Source of the DNA: Candidatus Hydrogenedentota bacterium
GTDB taxonomy: Bacteria; Hydrogenedentota; Hydrogenedentia; Hydrogenedentales; SCBR16-9
Direction: 5' to 3'
Assembly (NCBI GenBank): GCA_007116095.1
Contig: SKJD01000115.1
Coordinates: 1-8,052 of the forward strand
DNA: 8,052 nucleotides
Shown here: positions 1-7,200 of the stretch, piece by piece
Position numbering within the stretch: the stretch's first letter is position 1
Layout: the number at the start of each line of letters is the position of its first letter
Notes under the pieces: model-generated
Database searches by the model: none
What the model was told of the DNA's origin: nothing
The model's input: only the letters and a program-made list of their open reading frames with translations
Translations under genes and position numbers: made by a program

Positions 1-326
1 AATTGCAACAGGTGGTGATGCTGGAAATTCACCAACCCGTCTCCGAGGGCGACCTGATCCAGGGCGAGGTGATCTATATTGATCACTTCGGCAACTGCAT
101 CACGAATATTCACCAGGACATTCTCCAGGACAAAACGGCCTATCGCGTGCAATTTGCCGCCACAACGATCACGGACATCTCCATGCACTATGCCGCGGCG
201 CCACTGGAAGAAGCCCTGGCGCTCTTCGGCAGCTCGGGCCGGCTGGAGTTGGCGGTGCGCGATGGCAACGCCGCCGAGGAGTTCGAAATACGACTCGGAG
301 CGCCTGTGACCCTTTTCATCCCGTAA
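1..326 (+). CDS. SAM hydrolase / SAM hydroxide adenosyltransferase (DUF62 family), C-terminal part, cut by window edge
   Basis: The reading frame is open to the left edge of the window, so only about the last 108 residues are visible of a family that is usually about 260 residues long. What remains matches the C-terminal beta-barrel domain of the DUF62 / SAM-dependent halogenase-like family. The hallmark GEVIYIDHFGNCITNI lies near the start, followed by the SSGRLELAVRDGNAAEEF block, in which family members carry a similar sG.lEiAv..GnAa pattern, and a closing G.PV.LFIP strand. Family members split S-adenosylmethionine with water into adenosine and L-methionine; true halogenases are rare. The N-terminal catalytic domain is outside the window, so activity cannot be judged. 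It ends in TAA and is followed by a 98-bp gap to the kinase gene on the same strand. The TTG at 3 and ATG at 18 are in frame but are unlikely to be the real start, because they fall just before a C-terminal domain. Confidence 0.82.
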   Translation, partial: LQQVVMLEIHQPVSEGDLIQGEVIYIDHFGNCITNIHQDILQDKTAYRVQFAATTITDISMHYAAAPLEEALALFGSSGRLELAVRDGNAAEEFEIRLGAPVTLFIP

Positions 327-424
327 CCTGCATCCCCCCCGGCAGGCGCAGACAGTTTGCTTGCCCGGCCCGGAAGGCGCTAGGATCAGGATGTTGCACA
401 TGTCGTTGACGGAAAGGATTCACC
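327..424 (+). promoter_or_regulatory. Short intergenic region with weak promoter-like boxes and a good ribosome binding site
   Basis: This gap separates the DUF62 gene from the kinase gene. A weak five-base inverted repeat (CCTGC at 327-331 and GCAGG at 342-346, around a C-run) sits directly after the upstream stop but has no T-tract, so it is a poor terminator. TTGCTT (357-362) and TAGGAT (381-386), 18 bases apart, are a weak sigma70-like pair. The clearest signal is the AAGGA at about 414-418, six bases before the ATG at 425; this Shine-Dalgarno-like sequence fixes the kinase start. Confidence 0.35.
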
Positions 425-2578
425 ATGACGCGGGTAACGTGCCCTCGTTGTTCCCACAACAATGCCCCGGGACGCACCCATTGCGAGGCGTGCCAGGCCC
501 CGCTTCCGTATGCTCCGGTCGCATCGGCAGCATCGGCAGCTAACGGACAGGCCGTCCCCCCCTCCCAGCCCCCCCTGGCCGACGCCGCCTTTGTGCAGTT
601 TCAACAGGGGCAGGTCCTGGCCAACCGCTATACCGTGCACAACATTATCGGGCGCGGCGGTATGGGCTGCATCTACAAGGTGCATGACAATGTGCTGGGG
701 GAATATGTCGCCCTCAAGACCTTGCTGCCGCAATACGGTCAAGACAAGTTGGTTCTGGAACGCTTCTTCAATGAGGCCCGGATCGCACGGCGCCTGGCCC
801 ACCCCAACATTGTCCGGGTGCACGACATCGGCAAGGCCAACGAGATTGTGTATATTTCCATGGAATGCGTGGAGGGCAAGTCCCTCCGGGCGATGCTCGA
901 ACAGACGCCAGCGAACAGCCGCTTGCCCTTGCCCCTGGTGTTGAAATGGTTCGACGCGCTCTGCGCCGCGCTGGAATATGCCCACCGCTATACCATCCAC
1001 CGGGACCTGAAGCCGGAAAATGTCATGGTAAACCAGCAGAACGTCGTCAAGCTGATGGATTTCGGCATTTCCAAGTTGATGGCGGAAAAGCACCTGACCG
1101 GGGCCTCGCTGGTGATGGGGACGCCCTTCTACATGTCCCCGGAGCAGATGAAAAACAGCCGTGACGTCGACGCCCGCGCCGATATCTACAGCATGGGGGT
1201 CATGCTCTATGAGATGCTGACCGGCCGCCTGCCCGCCGGCGTGGCCAAGCCAATCTCCCAAATAAACCGCGACATCCCCCCGGCCTTTGATCAGATTGTA
1301 GAGCACTGTGTGGATCAGGACCCCGAGAATCGCTATCAGAACGCGACCGAATTGCGGACAGCCATCCGTCAGGTCGCCCAGCAGACGGGCTATCCGTTGG
1401 GGCCTATCTCCGATTCCGACTCCACCTCGGGCCAATGGCAGGCTCCCAACGACAGCCAGACCCAAAACCGGCCCCGGAGTCGTGTGGTGGGCTGGCTCCT
1501 GGTGGCTGTCAGTCTACTCCTTGGCGGGGCGGCCTTCTACGGGGTCGAACAGTATATCACCCCATACAGCCAAGCAGCGCAACCCCCCCAGGCCTGGGCT
1601 GACGCCGAATATCAGCGTATCACCCGGGACATTGAGGCGGTCCAGAAAATCGCCCAGCGCTTCGCGGGCAGCAGTGCGGAACGCCAAGCCATCTTTGAAA
1701 TGGCGGAAAACGCCTGGAATCAGGCGCAGGAACGACACGAAATCGCCGCGACTTACCCCAATGTACGCACCAACACCCAGCTATTACAACAGGCCCGGGC
1801 GGCCCTGGAATCCTATATGGCGACGGTGCTGCTCCCGGAAGACATGGTCTGGACCCCGGCAGGCGTGGTCGACATCAGTGGCATTCAACGCTATGTGGAT
1901 GGCTTTTTCATTGACCGGCACGAGGTTACCATTGGCGCGTACGCCGAATTTTGCGAGACCGTCCCGGGTGGCTGGCCAGGCACGCAGGCGCTACTTGATT
2001 ACGTAGAGCAATACAGCGACTACCCCATGGTCTACGTCCGCTTTTTCGACGCCCAGGCCTATGCCGCTTGGAAGGACGCCCAGCTCCCCACGCAGCAACA
2101 ATGGGCGCGCGCAGCCTACGGACAAGAAGCGCCCAGCCGTTACTATACCTGGGGCGATGCCTGGCGCAACGACGCCGCCGCCACCCAGGGTTCCATGGAG
2201 CCGGTCGGTAGCTATCCAGACGATAGGAGCTGGGTCGGCTGCTACGATATGGTGGGGAATGTTTCGGAGTGGACCCGCAGCCCGGCGGGACCCGAAACGA
2301 CCCATGAGGATGGGCAAACGCCCTATTTCGGTACGCCGATGCTGATTAAGGGCGGCAACTACAACAGCCCGCAAATTCCGCTGGACCAGGTGCAATACGT
2401 GAACTTCGAGAACCTTAACATGCTCCTTGGTTTCCGCACGGTAAGGGAGCTGGCCACCGATGCCGCCACGGTCCAACAATTCATTGAGCACTACCGGGAT
2501 ATGGAAGCGCCGGCCCCTGCGAGCAACGGCCCCGACAACGCTGTTGACAATGACGCGGACAATGGCGTTGAAACTTGA
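425..2578 (+). CDS. Membrane-anchored Ser/Thr protein kinase with N-terminal zinc ribbon and C-terminal FGE-sulfatase-like domain
   Basis: This is a 717-residue receptor-like Hanks-type kinase. Residues 6-23 form a four-cysteine knuckle (C6, C9, C20, C23), followed by an Ala/Pro linker encoded partly by a 9-base tandem repeat. The kinase domain (about 69-320) looks complete: GRGGMG loop 76-81, Lys98, helix-C Glu117, HRDLKPEN 192-199 with catalytic Asp194, DFG 212-214, SPE 238-240 and a C-lobe Arg303. Basic residues RPRSR precede one membrane helix (about 354-376), so the kinase should be cytoplasmic and the rest extracytoplasmic. A helical stretch (390-470) leads to an FGE/SUMF1-like domain (about 474-674) with MVWTPAG, FFIDRHEVT, LPTQQQWARAA, YDMVGNVSEW, IKGGNYN and GFR. 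The paired active-site cysteines of true formylglycine-generating enzymes are absent, so this part is probably a ligand-binding or sensing module. Kinase-FGE fusions are known, for example in chlamydial Pkn1-type proteins. The start is supported by the AAGGA ribosome binding site. The tail (700-717) is acidic and rich in Asp-Asn. Confidence 0.93.
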   Translation: MTRVTCPRCSHNNAPGRTHCEACQAPLPYAPVASAASAANGQAVPPSQPPLADAAFVQFQQGQVLANRYTVHNIIGRGGMGCIYKVHDNVLGEYVALKTLLPQYGQDKLVLERFFNEARIARRLAHPNIVRVHDIGKANEIVYISMECVEGKSLRAMLEQTPANSRLPLPLVLKWFDALCAALEYAHRYTIHRDLKPENVMVNQQNVVKLMDFGISKLMAEKHLTGASLVMGTPFYMSPEQMKNSRDVDARADIYSMGVMLYEMLTGRLPAGVAKPISQINRDIPPAFDQIVEHCVDQDPENRYQNATELRTAIRQVAQQTGYPLGPISDSDSTSGQWQAPNDSQTQNRPRSRVVGWLLVAVSLLLGGAAFYGVEQYITPYSQAAQPPQAWADAEYQRITRDIEAVQKIAQRFAGSSAERQAIFEMAENAWNQAQERHEIAATYPNVRTNTQLLQQARAALESYMATVLLPEDMVWTPAGVVDISGIQRYVDGFFIDRHEVTIGAYAEFCETVPGGWPGTQALLDYVEQYSDYPMVYVRFFDAQAYAAWKDAQLPTQQQWARAAYGQEAPSRYYTWGDAWRNDAAATQGSMEPVGSYPDDRSWVGCYDMVGNVSEWTRSPAGPETTHEDGQTPYFGTPMLIKGGNYNSPQIPLDQVQYVNFENLNMLLGFRTVRELATDAATVQQFIEHYRDMEAPAPASNGPDNAVDNDADNGVET

Positions 2579-2618
2579 ATGCCCGCGGCTTCGGTCTCTT
2601 CTATAATGGCTTGGTCCC

Positions 2619-2637
2619 CTATTGGACTGCCCAATAG
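2619..2637 (+). other. Perfect 7-bp hairpin downstream of the kinase gene
   Basis: CTATTGG (2619-2625) and CCAATAG (2631-2637) pair perfectly around a five-base loop, about 40 bases after the kinase stop. No T-run follows on either strand, so it is not a canonical intrinsic terminator. It may be an RNA-stability hairpin, a protein-binding palindrome or chance. Confidence 0.35.
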
Positions 2638-2714
2638 CAAGATCGCATACAGCGAGCCGCACACAAACAACCAAGCCAGTTTTAGTATTATTGTGCAGCA
2701 ATTCCATAGCTTGT

Positions 2715-2744
2715 TTGCTATATCGGTAATTCCTCACGTACAAT
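2715..2744 (+). promoter_or_regulatory. Candidate sigma70-type promoter of the zinc-ribbon gene
   Basis: TTGCTA (2715-2720) and TACAAT (2739-2744) are separated by 18 bases in an AT-richer part of the 180-bp gap after the kinase gene. Transcription would begin near 2751. That would leave almost no leader before ATG 2759 but about 44 bases before the in-frame ATG 2795. The -10 box is good (5 of 6) and the -35 box is moderate (4 of 6). Confidence 0.35.
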
Positions 2745-2758
2745 GCAAGTAAGCAGTA

Positions 2759-3265
2759 ATGGAAGCCACGTACATCAACTTACGGTATTTTCCCATGGAC
2801 GTCATCGTTTGCCCACATTGCAACGCCCAGCGCATAGTCACTACGGATGTGCCCCAGGACGTGGTCGCCGTTATGCCATGCCCTGCCTGCTCCGAACTCT
2901 CCGTACTGTTTCGCGGCAAAGTCATTCCGTTAAACCGCCAGATTATTGAAGAAGGCAGTTTTGAAGAGCGGAAAGAGCACCTCTCCGAAGTGATCGCAGA
3001 ATTCTTGGAGGCCGGCCTGCTCGCTTCCGGGAACGCCTTCAATTTCTCGACCCAGCAAGAAGAGGATACGGACAACAGCGACGATGACCTCCCCATCGTG
3101 CGACCGCCCCGCCGCCCCCGCCGCCGCAAAATGCGTCGTCCCAATCCCCTCGCGGACATCCACGACGAAGGCGGCCCCATATCGGATCAGGAATTTGATC
3201 AGTTCGTGCGGTTTGATCTGCGCAGTATCGACGATCCCGCCTATTTCAAGAAGCACTTCGGTTAG
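2759..3265 (+). CDS. Hypothetical zinc-ribbon protein with acidic and arginine-rich segments
   Basis: I do not recognise a named family. The 168-residue product begins with a zinc-ribbon-like pair of knuckles, C18-P-H-C21 and C41-P-A-C44, the normal spacing of a four-cysteine zinc site. A charged, probably helical segment follows (about 58-86), then an acidic run (E101-D110), a strongly basic stretch (about 115-127, RPPRRPRRRKMRR) and a C-terminal block (about 140-168) ending in an aromatic/basic KKHFG. There is no signal peptide or membrane helix, so it is cytoplasmic. The basic stretch could contact nucleic acid or an acidic partner; that is inference. The start is uncertain. ATG 2759 gives the longest product with only a weak purine-rich stretch upstream. 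ATG 2795 would begin directly at MDVIVCPHC, like the neighbouring kinase's MTRVTCPRC, and fits the candidate promoter better, but it has no ribosome binding site. Coding is supported by GC-rich third positions and a clean domain-like layout. Confidence 0.75.
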   Translation: MEATYINLRYFPMDVIVCPHCNAQRIVTTDVPQDVVAVMPCPACSELSVLFRGKVIPLNRQIIEEGSFEERKEHLSEVIAEFLEAGLLASGNAFNFSTQQEEDTDNSDDDLPIVRPPRRPRRRKMRRPNPLADIHDEGGPISDQEFDQFVRFDLRSIDDPAYFKKHFG

Positions 3266-3328
3266 GGCCCGGTAACGCAGGCAAGCAGCTCCCGTTTTAT
3301 TGATGGATGAGGGACATCAGCGCCCGGC
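3266..3328. other. Convergent intergenic gap
   Basis: These 63 bases separate the stop codons of the plus-strand zinc-ribbon gene and the minus-strand methyltransferase gene. Both transcripts should end here. I see only short, imperfect inverted repeats, such as ATGAG pairing with CTCAT across a 16-base loop that reaches into the methyltransferase gene. There is no stem followed by a T-run, so no intrinsic terminator can be called. Confidence 0.4.
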
Positions 3329-4066
3329 TCATGAATCCCGCGTCAATTGTGTCGCCCGGTACTGGAACAAGGCCACCGAGGCCGCCACCGCGACGTTCAG
3401 GCTCTCCAGTTGCTTAGCCAGCGGAATGGACACCCCATCGTCGCAGTTTTTTCGCGTCCCCGGACGCAGCCCCTTGCTCTCATTCCCCACCACCAGCGCC
3501 GCTCGGGCCGGCCAGTCCAACGTAAAGACGGATTGCGGCGCGTCGGCCTCCATGGCGTAGACCCAGAAATCGGCTTTTTTCAGGCGCTTGATGGCTTGGG
3601 AGAGATTGCCGCAGGGAATCAACGGGATGCGCTGCACCGTACCGGCACTGGCTCGCACCACCTCCTCGTCCAGCAGGGCGTTGCCCCGCTCCGGGAATAG
3701 AATCCCTTGCGCCCCCGCCCCCACGGCGCTGCGCACGATCATGCCCAGGTTTTTCGGGTGTTGCACCTGATCCAGCACCAGGAACAGGGCCTGCGGCGGG
3801 CAGTCAGCCAGACAATCGTCCAGTTGCGCATAGGCCACGGGACTGATCGCCACCGCGACCCCCTGGTGGTCTGTCGCCCCGGTCATGCTGTTCAGCTTGG
3901 ACAACGGCACAAAGTCAAAGGGCGCCTTCACCTCACGCAAGGCCGTAATCCACGTCTCCCGATCCCGAATCTTGGCGTCCCGGGCAAAATAAACCCGGTT
4001 GATGGTTTCCGGCGCCAGCAGGGCCTCCCGCAGCGCATTCAACCCATAAACAATCTTACCAGCCAT
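3329..4066 (-). CDS. rlmB: SpoU/TrmH-family RNA 2'-O-ribose methyltransferase, RlmB-like
   Basis: The 245-residue product matches RlmB (E. coli 243 residues), which uses SAM to methylate the 2'-OH of a guanosine in the peptidyl-transferase loop of 23S rRNA (G2251 in E. coli). The N-terminal substrate-binding domain starts with MAGKIVYGLNALREAL and contains the DHQGVAV turn (66-72). The trefoil-knot SPOUT domain has motif 1 DQVQHPKNLGMIVRSA (99-114, with N106 and the catalytic-type R112), motif 2 LVVGNESKGLRP (191-202, E196) and motif 3 IPLAKQLESLNVAVAAS (214-230, S222 L223 N224). Motif 1 has HP where E. coli RlmB has DP, and motif 2 is GNE rather than GAE, a variation also seen in related TrmH enzymes, so the exact RNA target is not proven. 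An in-frame ATG at 4135 would add 23 residues unlike the family. The start at 4066 is preferred because GGGAGG lies six bases upstream and the N-terminus then fits RlmB. Confidence 0.85.
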   Translation of the reverse strand: MAGKIVYGLNALREALLAPETINRVYFARDAKIRDRETWITALREVKAPFDFVPLSKLNSMTGATDHQGVAVAISPVAYAQLDDCLADCPPQALFLVLDQVQHPKNLGMIVRSAVGAGAQGILFPERGNALLDEEVVRASAGTVQRIPLIPCGNLSQAIKRLKKADFWVYAMEADAPQSVFTLDWPARAALVVGNESKGLRPGTRKNCDDGVSIPLAKQLESLNVAVAASVALFQYRATQLTRDS

Positions 4067-4112
4067 AAGCCTCCCTACCACGCTTGTCCAAGCACAAATA
4101 CAGCGTTGGGCG

Positions 4113-4129
4113 TCCCCCGGGTTGGGGGA
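4113..4129 (-). other. Perfect 6-bp GC-rich hairpin in the leader of the RlmB-like gene
   Basis: TCCCCC (4113-4118) and GGGGGA (4124-4129) pair perfectly around a five-base loop, about 47 bases upstream of the start codon at 4066. No T-run follows on the minus strand. It would fold in the 5' leader RNA; no role is evident. Confidence 0.3.
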
Positions 4130-4140
4130 GAACACACCAC

Positions 4141-4161
4141 ATAAAACCGGCGCAGCGCCGA
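4141..4161 (-). terminator. Terminator-like GC hairpin with a short T-run
   Basis: On the minus strand a GC-only inverted repeat, CGGCG-CTG-CGCCG (4160-4148), extended by a T-G pair, is followed by GTTTTAT. It lies about 120 bases after the rhamnosidase stop codon, so it could end that transcript. It also lies inside the possible leader of the RlmB-like gene, where it could act as an attenuator if the candidate promoter at 4178-4205 is used. The T-run is short (four), so efficiency is doubtful. Confidence 0.4.
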
Positions 4162-4177
4162 AGGCCAGGGAGAAGCT

Positions 4178-4205
4178 TGTATACTATCCCCGGACCTCCG
4201 GACAA
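4178..4205 (-). promoter_or_regulatory. Candidate promoter of the RlmB-like gene
   Basis: Read on the minus strand, TTGTCC (4205-4200) and TATACA (4183-4178) are 16 bases apart, each matching four of six consensus bases. Transcription would start about 105 bases upstream of the gene start at 4066. The moderate match and the long leader keep this tentative. Confidence 0.3.
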
Positions 4206-4256
4206 CTACGCCGGTTGGCTCACACATTACTATCACTCGCAACCTTCACCGGGTTG

Positions 4257-4276
4257 CTGAAAGGCTACCCTTTCGG
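4257..4276 (-). other. Hairpin just after the rhamnosidase stop codon
   Basis: An inverted repeat with arms 4257-4264 and 4269-4276 around a four-base loop begins four bases after the rhamnosidase TGA on the minus strand. The inner six pairs (GAAAGG with CCTTTC) are perfect and the outer two include one mismatch or wobble depending on strand. No T-tract follows, so it is at most a 3'-end stabilising structure. Confidence 0.35.
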
Positions 4277-4279
4277 TCC

Positions 4280-7200
4280 TCAGACCGCAAGCGACGCCGT
4301 AGCAGCGACCGGCCAGGCGAAGTGATACGATCCGGACGCGACTTCGATATGGGCCCAGCCGTCTTCCACACCCACGACACGGACACCATCGCCTTCGGCC
4401 AGGGCTTCCCCATTCTCCTGGATCGCGTCCAGGTCCGCCACGGGCAGGTAGACATCCGCACTCAGATTCGCCGGGATGTCGAAATCGTAACTTACTGTAT
4501 CGCCGTCGATCTCCCAGCCGGCGTTCACCCGGCCACGAATCGTCTGGAAGCCACCACGCGCGTGGTGCAGCATTCCATTGATCTGGGGACGCAGACGCAA
4601 GCGCGTAAAGCCCGGTTCGGCGTAATCGATGCCCAGCATCGAGCGGAAGAACCACTCATCCACCGCGCCGAAGACATAGTGGTTGAAGGAGTTCATCTCC
4701 CAGGTCTGGAATTGATCCGGCGGCATGAAGCCATCCCAGCGTTCCCAGATGGTGGTGGCGCCGTTGCGGATCATGAAGTTCCAGGAGGGGTAATCCTCTT
4801 GCAACAGCATCGTGTAGGCGAGCTCCGGACGACCCATGATCGTCATGGCTGGCAACAGATGGCGGATGCCCAGGAAGCCCACACGCGGCCGCCAGTCATC
4901 TTCCTCAATCCGTTCGGTAAAGCGCTGGGCAACCTGCTCGAAGCGGTCCTCCGGCACCAGACCAAAGCGGAAGGCCAGGGCGTAGGCGGTTTGCGCGTGG
5001 TTGGCGACGGTGCCATCCTCGGCGACCCAACGCTCGATGAAGCGTTCACGCAGGGTATCGTAAAGTTCCTGGTACTTCGTCACGGCGGCAGACTTGCCCA
5101 GGCTCTCGGCGATGCCCGTCATAAGGCGCGCGGCGTCCGCGGCGTGGGCATAGGCCAGTACGGGGCGATCAATCGGCGGCCCGGAAGTCACCCAGTCACC
5201 AAACATACCCATGCCCGGTCCGGGATTGACCTCGCCTTCGTCGAAGAATTCCAGCACCCGCTCGACATAGCCCATGTAGCGCTCAAGCTGCGGGAAGGCC
5301 TTTTCCAGGGTGTCGAGATCGTAATAGACCTCGTGCAGATCACTTGCCGCCACCGGCATGGCGTAGGACCAGTCCATGTTGCCCGGAGAGTCGATGGCTC
5401 CCGGAATCGCCGGCACCACATTGGGAATACCCCCGTCCGCGCGGTCATCACGTTCATACTGGGCGTCCAGCACATCGTGGAACCACTTGCGGTAGAGGTC
5501 GCCGCACATCTGGTTGAAGGTGCCCGTGCGGCTGAAGATGTGGTAGTCCCCGGTCCAGCCCATGCGCTCGTCGCGCTGGGGACAGTCCGTCATGATGTCG
5601 ACGAAGTTGGCGCGCTGACACCAGGTCACATTTTTATGAATTTGGTTGATCAGGTCCGAGGAAGTGTCCAGCATGCTCAGGACAGGACCAGCCGAGTAGC
5701 TTACGACGCCCGTGAGGGTATCTTCGGTCGGGGCTTCCCGCAGGCCGATTACCTGTACATAGCGGAAGCCGTGGTAGGTGAAACGCGGCTCCCAGACCTC
5801 TTCGCCATCGCCCTTCAGAACGTAGGTATCCGACACGTTGAGCGTGCGCAGGTTCTCGGTATAAATACGGCCGCTAGCCGGCCAGAGGCGCTCGGAAAAG
5901 CGCATGACCACGCGATCGCCGGCCTGGCCACGCACCTTCAGGCGCACCCAACCCGCGAAGTTCTGGCCCATGTCAAAGACATAAACATTTGGCGCGACCT
6001 CGTTGATATCCACCGGGGTGAGCTCTTCCATGGGCTTCACCGGTGCGCAGAGGTGGGCGCGGATGATGGTGTTTTCCTGCTCACGCCCCGTATCCACGGC
6101 GTGCCAGTCGCTGTCATCAAAACCAGCGGCCGTCCAGCCGGCTGGCTCCTGGCGGGCGTCATGGATTTCTCCGAAGAGGATGTCCGCCTCCAGGGTGGCG
6201 CCGTGACGGGCTTTCCAGTCGCTGTCCGTCCGGATGATTTCGCTCGTTCCGTCTTCGTAGGTGACATGCAGCATGGCGCTGAAACGGGTCTTCTGGCCAT
6301 AACGTTGGCGACCGAAGATAGCCACATTACCGCGGTACCAGCCATCGGCCAGCTCGCAGGCCAGGGCATTCCGACCATCCCGGAGCATGGCGGTGACATC
6401 GTAGCTGAGGTAGGTCACCCGCTTGCGGTACTCGGTCCAGCCCGGCTTGAAGCGATCGTCGGTCACGCGGGCGCCGTTGATGTGCGGCTCAAAGAGGCCG
6501 AAGGACGAGCCATGCAGGATGGCGCGCTTCACCGGCTTCGCCAGCTCGAATTCCTGGCGCAGGTAGGTCGTCGGCGGCCTGCGGGTAATCTCGTACCACA
6601 GCGGCGGCACGCCCTCGGCTCCCGGCACGCCCAATTCCCGGGCGGCCACCCAGTCGTTGCCGTCGGCGGCGTCTACATCGAAGAGGTCCACGGCGTCGCG
6701 GGTCGCTTCCCAGTCCGAGGCGGAGCGCACAAAATCGGTTTCGCCGTTCTCGTAGTCCACCCGGACACCGCACACGACCTTGGCGTCGATATTGGCCTCG
6801 TAGGTGCGGCCCATCATGACGATCACGTTTTCCCCATCCTGAATCCAGGGGGTGATATCGAGATAACCGCCATAATGCTGCCCGCCATGGGCGCTCTGCG
6901 CGGCGGTGTAGATTTCCGTACTGTTGATGGAGAAGGCGCCCAGGTGGTGGCCGTTCATCCCGACCATGACCCGGCGCACATTGTTTTTGTCCAGCGAGAA
7001 GGTCTTGCGGAAATAGATGGTGTCTTCGTCGTCTTTGGTTTCCGGATGGGAAACCCACTGGGCATCCACCGTGCCGAAGGGATCATCGCCCTGCGGGTAG
7101 GTGTCCGGCGGCGTGTCCAGGCCAATCCATTCGGCGTCCCACTCCGTGTCGGGGTCAAGCAGCCCCAGGACAAACTCGGCGGTGTCGCTCCAGTCCGAGA

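Noticed and set aside
386..1465. A 359-codon minus-strand frame across the kinase gene
   Set aside because: It lies antisense to well-defined kinase motifs, shows no domain and has a shadow-like composition.
1991..2743. A 250-codon minus-strand frame across the FGE-like domain
   Set aside because: It is antisense to conserved FGE-fold motifs. No recognisable protein features or ribosome binding site are seen.
4067..4135. A 23-residue N-terminal extension of the RlmB-like protein from ATG 4135
   Set aside because: The extension is unlike the family, and a strong GGGAGG site places the start at 4066.
4190..4201. CCGG-acct-CCGG palindrome-like motif
   Set aside because: The four-base arms are too short to support a feature, and the motif lies within the spacer of the candidate promoter.
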